This document shows, in pieces, positions 8,760-16,893 of a stretch of 64,000 nucleotides of DNA (position 1 is the first letter of the stretch; each line of letters opens with the position of its first letter). Source of the DNA: Rikenella sp031549665 (GTDB taxonomy: Bacteria; Bacteroidota; Bacteroidia; Bacteroidales; Rikenellaceae); the NCBI GenBank assembly GCA_031549665.1, contig JAVBPJ010000002.1, positions 139,241 through 203,240 of the forward strand, written 5' to 3'. A program made the position numbers and the translations under genes. A model generated the notes under the pieces. It saw nothing but the letters and a program-made list of their open reading frames with translations, had not been told where the DNA came from and searched no databases.

Positions 8760-9773
8760 TTACGTCTCGAAGGTAAATTCTTGTTCCGAGGCGTTTCGGA
8801 CGATCCCAAGGTGCTTATAGGCCAGTTCCGTAACCTCCCGTCCGCGGGGGGTTCGTTTCAGAAATCCCTCCTTGATCAGAAAAGGTTCGTACACCTCTTC
8901 GATGGTTCCGGTCTCCTCGCTCACGGCGGTGGCAATGGTACCCAGACCCACCGGGCCGCCATTGAATTTGTGGATGATGGTGTTCAATATCCGGTTGTCC
9001 ATCTGGTCGAGGCCGCGGGTGTCGATATCGAGCGCATTGAGGGCCACGCGGGTGATTTCGGGGGTGATCACTCCGTCGCCCTGCACCATCGCAAAATCGC
9101 GTACACGGCGCAACAGGGCGTTGGCAATACGGGGGGTTCCGCGGCTGCGGCGGGCGATTTCGGCGGCGGCTTTCGGATCGATCGGTATCTGAAGCACGCC
9201 CGCCGAACGGGAGACGATACCTGTCAGGGTAGCCACGTCGTAGTATTGCAAATGACAGGTGATCCCAAACCGGGCCCTGAGCGGGCTTGTCAGCAGGCCG
9301 CTTCGGGTGGTGGCTCCCACCAGGGTAAAGGGGTTGAGTTTGATCTGCACGCTCCGCGCACTGGGGCCTTTGTCGAGCATGATGTCGATTTTATAGTCCT
9401 CCATCGCTGAGTAGAGGTACTCTTCCACCACCGGACTCAGGCGGTGTATCTCGTCGATAAAGAGCACGTCTCCCTCCGCCAGACCGGTCAACAGACCGGC
9501 CAGATCGCCCGGTTTGTCAAGCACCGGGCCAGAGGTTACCTTCATCCCCACGCCCAATTCGTTGGTGATGATGTTGGCCAGCGTGGTTTTTCCCAGGCCG
9601 GGGGGGCCGTGCAGCAGTACGTGGTCGAGCGCTTCGTCGCGCATGACGGCCGCCTGGATAAAAATCGAGAGGTTTTCCACGATCTTCTCCTGCCCGCAAA
9701 AAGCGACCAACTCGCGCGGGCGGATCTGCTCGTCGAATTGGACGTCTTTTTCGAGGGTTCGTAGTTCACTCAT
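8760..9773 (-). CDS. ruvB: Holliday junction branch migration helicase RuvB
   Basis: A 337-residue AAA+ motor that with RuvA drives branch migration of Holliday junctions. Walker A is G-P-P-G-L-G-K-T-T (56-64) and Walker B is D-E-I-H (107-110). Sensor 1 and the G-A-T-T-R-S-G-L-L-T-S-P-L-R-A-R-F-G arginine-finger region are intact, and the C-terminal winged helix (G-T-I-E-E-V-Y-E-P-F-L-I) is complete. The start is the ATG at 9773. ruvA and ruvC are not in this window. Confidence 0.98.
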   Translation of the reverse strand: MSELRTLEKDVQFDEQIRPRELVAFCGQEKIVENLSIFIQAAVMRDEALDHVLLHGPPGLGKTTLANIITNELGVGMKVTSGPVLDKPGDLAGLLTGLAEGDVLFIDEIHRLSPVVEEYLYSAMEDYKIDIMLDKGPSARSVQIKLNPFTLVGATTRSGLLTSPLRARFGITCHLQYYDVATLTGIVSRSAGVLQIPIDPKAAAEIARRSRGTPRIANALLRRVRDFAMVQGDGVITPEITRVALNALDIDTRGLDQMDNRILNTIIHKFNGGPVGLGTIATAVSEETGTIEEVYEPFLIKEGFLKRTPRGREVTELAYKHLGIVRNASEQEFTFET

Positions 9774-9823
9774 GGCTTGTAGGGTCGTGCAAGGTACGTT
9801 TTTTAAAGGGATTTTTCCATAAA

Positions 9824-9861
9824 AAATGGGTCCGGCCCTTTTTGTCGGACCGGACCCATTT
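9824..9861 (-). terminator. Terminator of rpsU
   Basis: 12-bp perfect arms (9824-9835 and 9850-9861) with a T6 run on the minus strand, 23 nt after the rpsU stop. It isolates rpsU from ruvB. Confidence 0.92.
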
Positions 9862-9883
9862 CTCGGTTATTCACCCCAAGGGG

Positions 9884-10078
9884 TTATTCCTCTTCCTGGC
9901 GTTGCAAACCTTGTACGTAGATCGCCTTCTGTTTTTGAATGCGTTTTTTCACCGAAGGTTTGGTAAAGCTTTGGCGGGCGCGGAGTTCTTTAACCACGCC
10001 GGTTTTTTCGTATTTGCGTTTGAATTTTTTGAGGGCGCGTTCAATGTTTTCTCCCTCTTTGATGGGCATGATGATCAT
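9884..10078 (-). CDS. rpsU: 30S ribosomal protein bS21
   Basis: A 64-residue basic protein of the small ribosomal subunit (R-A-L-K-K-F-K-R-K-Y-E-K-T-G-V-V-K-E-L-R family pattern). The start is the ATG at 10078 (M-I-I-M-P) or the in-frame ATG at 10069 (M-P-I-K-E-G, the usual bS21 start). No Shine-Dalgarno sequence is next to either. In Bacteroidota bS21 is known to help hide the 16S anti-SD tail, which makes the SD-containing leader at 10096-10231 significant. It is monocistronic, with its own promoter and terminator. Confidence 0.96.
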   Translation of the reverse strand: MIIMPIKEGENIERALKKFKRKYEKTGVVKELRARQSFTKPSVKKRIQKQKAIYVQGLQRQEEE

Positions 10079-10095
10079 GGCAAACGGATGGATTT

Positions 10096-10231
10096 AAAAA
10101 GGTTGTTAAGTAATGGGGCTGTCAGGCGAAACGGCAACGGTTCAACCGCTGGGTCGAACACCTGTTTTCGGGGTGTAAAAAGATGGCTTATGCTCTTTTT
10201 GTGTTGTGGTAGGGTACTTAACCTCCTTTCT
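10096..10231 (-). promoter_or_regulatory. Structured rpsU leader with 16S-tail complement
   Basis: Minus-strand leader RNA. At 10231-10221 it reads AGAAAGGAGGT, a perfect 11-nt complement of the Bacteroidota 16S 3' tail, about 6 nt from the predicted 5' end and about 145 nt upstream of rpsU. No ATG, GTG or TTG follows at translation spacing. The segment 10231-10215 pairs with 10112-10096: AGAAAGG with CCTTTTT (one G-U) and GTTAAGTA with TACTTAAC, with a 2x2 internal loop. Local hairpins lie between, e.g. 10177-10183 with 10194-10200. This is a candidate bS21 autoregulatory element; the fold was read by eye only. Confidence 0.55.
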
Positions 10232-10241
10232 ATCGGGACGA

Positions 10242-10271
10242 CAAAGGTAGCGCGAATTCTGTGAATAGCAA
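10242..10271 (-). promoter_or_regulatory. Promoter of rpsU
   Basis: On the minus strand, -33 TTG (10271-10269), a 19-nt spacer and -7 TACCTTTG (10249-10242): a textbook Bacteroidota primary-sigma promoter. The predicted start near 10237 gives a leader of about 160 nt. Confidence 0.82.
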
Positions 10272-10822
10272 CTTTTTGCTGGTCGTTTTTTTTCGACATC
10301 GTCTCCATGCCGGCTTTTTACATTTTGTTTTGAATGGATAACAAAGAATGAATTGAAAGTAGAATAAGAATGGTTGTTCAGGATGTTTGCGAATCCCTGT
10401 TTTTTCTTTTTGAAAAGAGTTTTTAATCAGTCAATTCACACTTTGTTATTTTTATTTTAATTGAAAATCAAACGATTAAAAGAGTTATAAACAACAACCG
10501 ACTGTAAAGTATAAACTCTGTTAAAAGGAGTTTAGGTGTGTATAAACCAGCGAAAGATGCGCCCGACGGATGATGATAAGTTTTTACACAAAAGGGTTGC
10601 CGCATTCCCAAAAAGTACCATACAAAAACAGCTTTCAAAAAATCAAGGGACGGATGCCGGTTTTTGTGTTTTTTAATCCACACGTTTTTTACAAAACCGC
10701 ATTTTACGATCTGTCTGATTTAAAATGGGTTGATTATTTCCAAATCGAATTACCAACAGTTCGGTTCACCTGCCAAAACGGGTAAAAAGGGATGGGTGGA
10801 AAGGGCAAGCACAATAAAAATG
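10272..10822. other. AT-rich intergenic stretch without a recognisable gene
   Basis: About 550 bp between the rpsU promoter and the efflux-operon terminator. From about 10321 to 10790 it is roughly one third G+C by eye, in sharp contrast with its surroundings. Short open frames exist but lack Bacteroidota-like codon use or family resemblance. It holds three direct copies of TATAAAC (10486, 10510, 10541) and DnaA-box-like 9-mers (TGTGTATAA at 10537, TTTTACACA at 10582). I assign no function. Confidence 0.4.
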
Positions 10823-10852
10823 CAAGCGCGGAGTATGCATACTCCGCGCTTG
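10823..10852 (-). terminator. Terminator of the metal efflux operon
   Basis: A perfect 30-bp palindrome (arms 10823-10837 and 10838-10852). On the minus strand it is followed by CATTTTTATTG, 80 nt after the stop of the outer-membrane factor gene. Confidence 0.82.
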
Positions 10853-10931
10853 AAACAATCACCGGCCATCCACCCAATCCGCCCGACCCAACAGAAAGCG
10901 CGGGGTTCGAGCTGGAACGAACAGGGGGATG

Positions 10932-12104
10932 TTAGTAGAGATACAGGCTCATCATCGCCGCGGCGGTGGCTGCCTGGTGTTCCACCTCCAGGCGCGACTC
11001 CTGCAGGGAGTACCATTCGCTCATGCCCAGGTAAAACTGCAGGCTGTCGATCTCGCCCGCATCCAGCGCTTTGTGCAGCAGGTGAACGTAGTCTTCGTTC
11101 CGGTCGAGTTCCGACAGCGATCGGCTGAACGTTTGGTAGTTGTCGTACAGGTTTTCGAGCCGCACGCGCGTCTGTTCTTCGGTGGCCTGCTTGCGGGTCG
11201 CGGCTGCGGCTGCGGCCAGTTTGGCGTGGCGTACCGAGCCGCTGTTTTGCCACAACGGAAGGGTAATGCCCGCCACCAGCCCGTTGGTGGGGGTGTGGCC
11301 CGCCATTTCGACCTTGTAGCCGATCCGCAGCTTCGGAATCCACTCCTGACGGCTCAGGGCCACCGACCGGCGGGCGATCAGGGTGTCGAGTGCGGCGGCC
11401 TGGAGGGCCGGATCGAGCGCCATGGCGGCCTGAACAAACTCCTCGCGGCTGCCCGAAAAGCGGAACACGGGGTAGCCTGCATCCGGAACAGACGTCCCGC
11501 CGTTGAGCTGTTGCAGTGCGGCCGCCGCCTGGTCGCGTTCGGTGGTGGCTTGCGCCAGCGCGACGGTCGATTCGCTCAGCAGCATGCTGGCCGATTGCAG
11601 TTCCAGGCGGGTGTATTCGCCCGCTTCAACCCCCTTTTTGTAAAGTTCCACCATCCGCTCAAGGTTTTGGTGGCGGAGCGCAAACAGGGATATTTTTTTA
11701 TTGGCGCAGGAGAGGGCCAGGTAGCTCTCCGAGGCCTCGGCCAGCAGGCCGTACAGGGCCAGGTCGTACTCTTTTTGACTGCGCGAGATGGCCAGCTTCG
11801 AGAGTTTGTTGCGCTGGTGGTACAGTGTGGGGAAGTCGAACTGCTGGCTGAAGACCAATTCAAACCAACGTTCGCGGGCAAAAAGGTATTCCAGGTCGAC
11901 CGCCGGGTCGTCCGGAGCCAGTCCGAGCCGGTGCTGCCGGACGGCGGCGTCAAACTCCTGCTTTTGGGCGACGAATTGGGGGCTGCGGCTCACCACTGAG
12001 GTGAGAAAACCGAGGTAGTTCGCCTCGGGCGAGGGGGCTTGCGCCCACAGGGCTGACCCGGTCAGGGTGAGCAAACCGATCGAAAAAAGTTTCAGACATT
12101 GCAT
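10932..12104 (-). CDS. Outer-membrane efflux protein, TolC/CusC family
   Basis: A 390-residue exported protein (signal peptide about 1-21, ending A-L-W-A-Q-A) with two long alpha-helical OEP repeats typical of TolC-like trimeric channels. It is the last gene of the metal RND operon, 13 nt after the pump gene, and would form the outer-membrane exit duct for the pump and adaptor upstream. It is somewhat short for the family, as is common for CusC/CzcC relatives in this phylum. Confidence 0.85.
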   Translation of the reverse strand: MQCLKLFSIGLLTLTGSALWAQAPSPEANYLGFLTSVVSRSPQFVAQKQEFDAAVRQHRLGLAPDDPAVDLEYLFARERWFELVFSQQFDFPTLYHQRNKLSKLAISRSQKEYDLALYGLLAEASESYLALSCANKKISLFALRHQNLERMVELYKKGVEAGEYTRLELQSASMLLSESTVALAQATTERDQAAAALQQLNGGTSVPDAGYPVFRFSGSREEFVQAAMALDPALQAAALDTLIARRSVALSRQEWIPKLRIGYKVEMAGHTPTNGLVAGITLPLWQNSGSVRHAKLAAAAAATRKQATEEQTRVRLENLYDNYQTFSRSLSELDRNEDYVHLLHKALDAGEIDSLQFYLGMSEWYSLQESRLEVEHQAATAAAMMSLYLY

Positions 12105-12117
12105 AAGTCCGGCAAAG

Positions 12118-15100
12118 TTAACTCTTTCTTTTTAAGTAGGAGTAAGCCGCCGGAACCAAAAACAGGTTCAACAGGGTCGAGGTAAGCAACCCTCCGAGGA
12201 TCACGATCGCCATGGGGCTTTGGATCTCGTTGCCCGGCAGGTCGCCCCCCAGGGCCAGCGGAATCAGGGCCAGCCCCGAGGTGAGGGCCGTCATGACAAT
12301 GGGGCTGATGCGGTCGGACGATCCCTGCAGGATGCGTTCGCGCAGCGAAAGGTGCGGCGCCTCCTGTTCCAAATGGCGGTAACGGGAAATGAGCAGGATG
12401 CCGTTGCGGGTGGCGATGCCGAAGAGCGAGATGAACCCGATGATCGACGGAATGCTGATCACGCCCGAGGTAAGCCATACGCTGAAAATGCCACCGATGA
12501 TCGACAGCGGCAGGTTCAGCAACACCACGCCGGTGATGCGCCAGTCCTGAAACTCGTAGTACAGCAGCATAAAAACTCCGAGGATGGCCAGCAGCGAGGC
12601 GATCAGCAGGGTGCGTCCGGCGGTTTCGGCGCTCTCGAACTGTCCGCCGTATTCGACGCGGTATCCGGTCGGCAGGTCGACCTGTTGACGGACGCGCTCC
12701 TGCATCTGGAGTACGACCCGGCGCAGGTCGGCTCCTTCCACATTGGCCGATACGACGAGTTTGCGGCTCACCCCCTCGCGGTTGATGGTGTTGGGGCCGC
12801 TGGTCGACCGGATTTCGGCCACTTCGCCCAGCGGCACCGTGCGGGTCGATCCGTCGGGAGCTACGCCGGTCAGGGGAATCCGGGCAATGCCCTCGATCGA
12901 ACCGCGGGCGGTGGAGTCGAGCAGCAGGGTGATCGCGGTGCTGCGCCCCTTGTCGTACACCTGTCCCACGGTGCTTCCCGACAGAGCCACTTCGACCGAC
13001 CGGGCGAATTGGGCGGGCGCAATCCCCCATTGGGCCAGGATCGCGGGACGGGGAATCAGTTGAAGTTGAGGGCGTTCGATCTGCTGTTCCACGTTCAGGT
13101 CGACCACTCCCTCGATCTCTTCGGTGGCGGCCCGGATGCTGTTTCCGAGCTGATAGAGCGTGTTCAGGTCGGGCCCGAAGAGCTTGATGGCGATGTTGGC
13201 GCGGGTACCCGAGAGCAGCAGGTCGATCCGGTGCGAGATGGGTTGTCCGATCTCGAACACCAGCCCGTTGATGTGGGAGAGCCGTTCGCGCACCTCGGCG
13301 AACAGTTCGGAGCGGCTGCGGTCTTTCAGCACAAAGGGGGCGTCGATCTCGGAGGTCGAAGTGCCCAGGGCGTGTTCGTCCAGTTCGGCGCGGCCCGTTT
13401 TGCGCGACACGGTAACCACTTCGGGAATCTCCATCAGCTCCTTTTCGGCCAGCGTGGCCATGGCCACGCTCTGGTCGAGCGCGGTACCCGGAAGCACCGA
13501 AACCGAGATGGCCATCGACCCCTCGTTGAAGGGAGGCAAAAAATTCCGCCCCAACGAAAAGAAGAGTCCTGCGGCGACCACAAAAAGTCCGGCCGCGCAG
13601 CCGATCACCGCGCGGCGGTGCCTGAGCGCACCCTCCAGCAGCCGGGCGTAGCCCCGGCGCAGGCCGCGTACCAGGCGAGGCTCCTGCTGGTGGCGGCTTA
13701 GCATGGCGGGCCGGGTCAACAGGTAGCTCCCCAGCACGGGGGTCAGGGTAATGGCCACCACCATCGAGGCGAAAAGCGACACGATGAAAGCCACGCCCAA
13801 CGGCGCCAGCATCCGTCCCTCCATGCCGTCCAGGAAAAAGAGCGGCAGGAAGGTAACGATGATGATCAGGGTGGCGTTCCAGATCGAAGCGCGAATTTCG
13901 GCCGAGGCGCGGTAGACCACCTGGAGCGAAGGCTGAATCTGGTCGGCCGGCAGGCGGTGGTTCTCGCGCAGCCGTTTGAACACGTTTTCCACGTCGATGA
14001 TGGCGTCGTCCACCAGCGAACCGATGGCGATGGCCAGCCCTCCCAGGCTCATGGTGTTCAGCGACAGCCCGAGCGCCTTGAGCGCCACGATGGCAGCCAA
14101 TAGCGAAAGGGGGATTGCGATCAGCGAAATGGCCGTGGTGCGCAGGTTGCCCAAAAACAACAGCAGGATCACCACCACCAGAATGGCTCCCTCGACCAAC
14201 GCCCGGGTGATGTTCGACACCGAGCTGTCGATGAAGGTGCTTTGGCGGAATATGTCGCGGTTCAGTTCGACCCCTGCGGGCAGGCCCTGTTGCAGTTGGT
14301 CGAGGGTCTGGTCGAGCCTCCCGGTCAGCTCCAGCGTGCCGACCGAGGGTTGTTTGACGATCGAAAGGCGCACGGCCCGTTTCCCCTCGACCGAAGCGTC
14401 GCCCACCGGCGGGGTTTTGATGCCGGCCTGTACGCGGCCCACGTCGTTCAGGGTGATGGGGCTGCCCGACGGCGAACGCTTGACGAGCGCCTGTCCGAGC
14501 GTTTCGGGATCGGCGGTGCGCACGCGGCCGCGAACGATGTATTCGTTGCCGTATTGGTTGAGGATCCCCCCGACGGCGTCTTTGTTGAGTTCTTCGGTGG
14601 ACTGCAACAGGTCGTCGAGGGTTACTCCGTTTTGTTGCATCAACAGGGGCGAGGCTACGATTTGGTATTCGCGCACGTCGCCGCCCACCACCGTTACCTG
14701 TGCCACTCCCGCTACCGAGAGCAGGCGGGGCCGCAGGGTCCAGTCGGCCAGCAGGCGCAGTTCGTCGAGCGGCAGGCTGTCGCTGGTCAGGCCCACCACC
14801 ATCACCTCGCCCAGCAGCGAAGATTGGGGGGCCAGTACCGGAGCTTCGGCTCCGCGGGGCAATTGGCCTTTGATCTCGCCGAGTTTTTCGGTTACGGTCT
14901 GGCGGGCTTTGTAGAGGTCGCTCCCCCAGTCGAACTCGATGACGACGGTCGAAAAGCCGTTGGTCGAGCTGCTGCGCACGCGCCGCACGTCGGTGGCGCC
15001 GTTCAGGGCGGTTTCGATGGGGAAGGTAACCAGTTGCTCCACCTCTTCGGCGGCCATCCCGGGCGCTTCGGTCATCACGGTTACGGTGGGCGAGGTCAGG

Positions 15101-15222
15101 TCGGGGAAAACGTCCACCTCCATCCGGCTGGCGGTGTAACCGCCCGCCAGCAGCAGGATGGCCGACAAAATAAGGATTGTCAGCCGGTTGCGGAGCGAGA
15201 AAAGAATGATTCGATTGATCAT
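12118..15222 (-). CDS. Heavy-metal efflux RND pump, CusA/CzcA family
   Basis: A 1034-residue inner-membrane RND proton antiporter with 12 transmembrane segments and two large periplasmic domains. It starts with M-I-N-R-I-I-L-F-S-L-R-N-R, typical of the HME family. The fourth transmembrane segment (about 390-415) carries the acidic relay motif S-L-V-D-D-A-I-I-D-V-E-N, placing it in the heavy-metal branch, but the motif does not tell Cu/Ag from Zn/Co/Cd. It is encoded between adaptor (15238) and outer-membrane factor (10932) in one operon. Metal specificity is undetermined. Confidence 0.92.
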   Translation of the reverse strand: MINRIILFSLRNRLTILILSAILLLAGGYTASRMEVDVFPDLTSPTVTVMTEAPGMAAEEVEQLVTFPIETALNGATDVRRVRSSSTNGFSTVVIEFDWGSDLYKARQTVTEKLGEIKGQLPRGAEAPVLAPQSSLLGEVMVVGLTSDSLPLDELRLLADWTLRPRLLSVAGVAQVTVVGGDVREYQIVASPLLMQQNGVTLDDLLQSTEELNKDAVGGILNQYGNEYIVRGRVRTADPETLGQALVKRSPSGSPITLNDVGRVQAGIKTPPVGDASVEGKRAVRLSIVKQPSVGTLELTGRLDQTLDQLQQGLPAGVELNRDIFRQSTFIDSSVSNITRALVEGAILVVVILLLFLGNLRTTAISLIAIPLSLLAAIVALKALGLSLNTMSLGGLAIAIGSLVDDAIIDVENVFKRLRENHRLPADQIQPSLQVVYRASAEIRASIWNATLIIIVTFLPLFFLDGMEGRMLAPLGVAFIVSLFASMVVAITLTPVLGSYLLTRPAMLSRHQQEPRLVRGLRRGYARLLEGALRHRRAVIGCAAGLFVVAAGLFFSLGRNFLPPFNEGSMAISVSVLPGTALDQSVAMATLAEKELMEIPEVVTVSRKTGRAELDEHALGTSTSEIDAPFVLKDRSRSELFAEVRERLSHINGLVFEIGQPISHRIDLLLSGTRANIAIKLFGPDLNTLYQLGNSIRAATEEIEGVVDLNVEQQIERPQLQLIPRPAILAQWGIAPAQFARSVEVALSGSTVGQVYDKGRSTAITLLLDSTARGSIEGIARIPLTGVAPDGSTRTVPLGEVAEIRSTSGPNTINREGVSRKLVVSANVEGADLRRVVLQMQERVRQQVDLPTGYRVEYGGQFESAETAGRTLLIASLLAILGVFMLLYYEFQDWRITGVVLLNLPLSIIGGIFSVWLTSGVISIPSIIGFISLFGIATRNGILLISRYRHLEQEAPHLSLRERILQGSSDRISPIVMTALTSGLALIPLALGGDLPGNEIQSPMAIVILGGLLTSTLLNLFLVPAAYSYLKRKS

Positions 15223-15237
15223 GACGGGTGTGTTCCG

Positions 15238-16368
15238 TTAGTGGGCGTGCCCGTGAGGAATGTCGCTCGAAAGCGAAGCCAGCCGGACGTAGTAGGCCCC
15301 TGTGGCGACCACCACTTCGCCCGCTTCGACCCCCTGGCGGATCTCAATCCGCCGTCCGTCCGAGGCGCCGGGCGTTACGGCCCGTTTCTGGTAGCTGTCG
15401 GCGCAGGTGCGGACGTAGAGGTAGTAGGCCCCCTGCTCCTCCGTCATGGCCGAACAGGGAACCGTCAGCGCCGGAGCGCCCGGAGCGCCCTGCAAAAACA
15501 CCTCGACGGCGGTTCCCGCTGTGAGCGAACCGTCGGGGTTGTCGATTTCGAAACGCACGGGAAGGGTGGCTGCATCCGATTCCGAACCGCGGCCCACGCC
15601 CAGCAGGCGACGGGTGGTGTAAACGGCCGGACTGTAGACGGTTCGCAGGTTGGCGGAACGAACGCCGCCCAGGCCGCCCTGCAACCTGCGCGGAACGTCG
15701 GCCCGCACAATCAGGTGGCGATTGGCCGCCACGGCCGCCAGGGGCTGCCCGAGGGTTACGTAGTCGCCGTCGGAAACGCGCAAGTCGGCCAGGAATCCGG
15801 TGCGGGGGGCAACCACTTTCCGGCCTGCCGAAATGGCGTTTTTCAGCAGTACGTCGCGTTGGAGCCGCGCCGATTCGAGGGCCTGTTTGGCCGAGGCCCG
15901 TTGCGAGGCCGTTACCAGTTGGTCTTTTGCCAGGGTTTCGGCCCGTTGGTAGTCGGTCGAGGCCTTTTGGAACGCCGACTCCGCGTCGGCCAGCCGTTGG
16001 GGGTAGTTGTCGTCGGAGAGATCGTCCGACACAATGGAAAAGAGCCGTGCGCCCCGGTTCACGGAGCTGCCCTCGGCCAGGTTTTCGAAACGGACGATCC
16101 CCGAAACCGTGGCGACCAGCGTGATGCGGTCGCCCGGAGCGGCCTCCAGCATGCCGCCCGCCGCGATGACGCGGGCGAACGGCGCGGCGGTCAATGTGTC
16201 GTATGTGAGGCCCAGCTCTTCGGCCTGATGCGCGTCGAGCAGGATGGCATTTTCGTCGTGGTAGTGGCCGTCGGTCGAATCGGCGGCGCGATCGGCGGCA
16301 GGCCCGGCGGCGCCGCATCCGACCAGGAGCAACGACGCCAGCCCTCCGAAAAAGAGGTGTAATTTCAT
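15238..16368 (-). CDS. RND efflux periplasmic adaptor, CusB/HlyD family lipoprotein
   Basis: A 376-residue protein with a lipobox (L-L-L-V-G-C, Cys 18), so likely anchored in the inner membrane facing the periplasm. Barrel-sandwich (G-I-V-R-F-E-N-L-A-E-G-S-S-V) and hairpin segments match the membrane-fusion-protein family. Two features suit metal handling: G-H-Y-H-D-E-N near the N-terminus and an H-G-H-A-H C-terminus. It is 15 nt upstream of the pump gene. Confidence 0.88.
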   Translation of the reverse strand: MKLHLFFGGLASLLLVGCGAAGPAADRAADSTDGHYHDENAILLDAHQAEELGLTYDTLTAAPFARVIAAGGMLEAAPGDRITLVATVSGIVRFENLAEGSSVNRGARLFSIVSDDLSDDNYPQRLADAESAFQKASTDYQRAETLAKDQLVTASQRASAKQALESARLQRDVLLKNAISAGRKVVAPRTGFLADLRVSDGDYVTLGQPLAAVAANRHLIVRADVPRRLQGGLGGVRSANLRTVYSPAVYTTRRLLGVGRGSESDAATLPVRFEIDNPDGSLTAGTAVEVFLQGAPGAPALTVPCSAMTEEQGAYYLYVRTCADSYQKRAVTPGASDGRRIEIRQGVEAGEVVVATGAYYVRLASLSSDIPHGHAH

Positions 16369-16441
16369 AAGAGAAAGGGGAAAATGGGGTTAATGAATGC
16401 TTGCAGAGCCGATGGCGCGGTGGCGCATCGGCAGGGAATCA

Positions 16442-16816
16442 TTAACCCACGGGCGGCCCGCGGTGCGAAAGACCTGTCAGCAGGTCGGCCTTCCAAAGAA
16501 TCGGCGAAGAGTCCTCGACCCTGCCGCAAAACTTGCGCTCCGGAACAAGGACGGCGTCCCTTGTCTCGGCCAAAATCGCCACAAGGGCGTAGGCCGGCTC
16601 AACCACGAACGACAGCGCGGACGAACACCCTTCGGCGTCGTGGCAGTGGGCGTCGGAGAACGCGGTTTCGGTGTGCGTGTCGTGGCAAACCACCTCCGAC
16701 CGCAGGCAGGGAACCGCTTCGCCCGTTGCATGGTGATGCGGCACGGCCGCGTGCAACAGCAGGGCGGCCAACGCCGCCCAAAGGGCCGAAAGGGGGAACA
16801 CGAAACCTCGTTTCAT
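16442..16816 (-). CDS. Small His/Cys-rich exported protein heading the metal efflux operon
   Basis: 124 residues from the ATG at 16816 (an in-frame ATG at 16843 would add 9 residues). A signal peptide (1-24) is followed by H-H-H (27-29), then C-x6-C-H-D-T-H (37-48) and H-C-H-D-A-E-G-C (57-64), with another Cys at 97. This density of His and Cys in an exported protein just ahead of a metal RND operon suggests metal binding. Small proteins of this kind are common upstream of Bacteroidales CzcABC-type operons, but I cannot name a family with certainty. It could be a chaperone or sensor. Confidence 0.65.
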   Translation of the reverse strand: MKRGFVFPLSALWAALAALLLHAAVPHHHATGEAVPCLRSEVVCHDTHTETAFSDAHCHDAEGCSSALSFVVEPAYALVAILAETRDAVLVPERKFCGRVEDSSPILWKADLLTGLSHRGPPVG

Positions 16817-16822
16817 CAGAAG

Positions 16823-16830
16823 CAAAGGTA
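16823..16830 (-). promoter_or_regulatory. -7 element ahead of the metal efflux operon
   Basis: TACCTTTG on the minus strand, an exact consensus match only 6 nt from the ATG at 16816. If used, the transcript would be nearly leaderless and would exclude the upstream ATG at 16843. Confidence 0.45.
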
Positions 16831-16893
16831 TGCTTTTTGGCACAATAATTGTCCGACACTTTATACCGGAATACTCATTCTAAAAAAACTGTC

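Noticed and set aside
10221..10231. SD of a short leader peptide upstream of rpsU
   Set aside because: No ATG, GTG or TTG follows within normal spacing, so a translated leader peptide is not supported.
10485..10682. Replication origin in the AT-rich gap
   Set aside because: DnaA-box-like 9-mers are few and inexact. Genes on both sides, including rpsU and the efflux operon, run on the same strand instead of diverging. No dnaA, gidA or similar neighbour is present. A whole-genome GC-skew plot would settle it.
10468..10785. Two 71-residue open frames in the AT-rich gap
   Set aside because: They overlap on opposite strands, lack promoter or family support and have codon use unlike neighbouring genes.
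12118..15222. Assigning copper/silver specificity to the RND pump
   Set aside because: The transmembrane relay motif marks the heavy-metal family but does not decide the metal, and I could not place the CusA methionine pairs with confidence.
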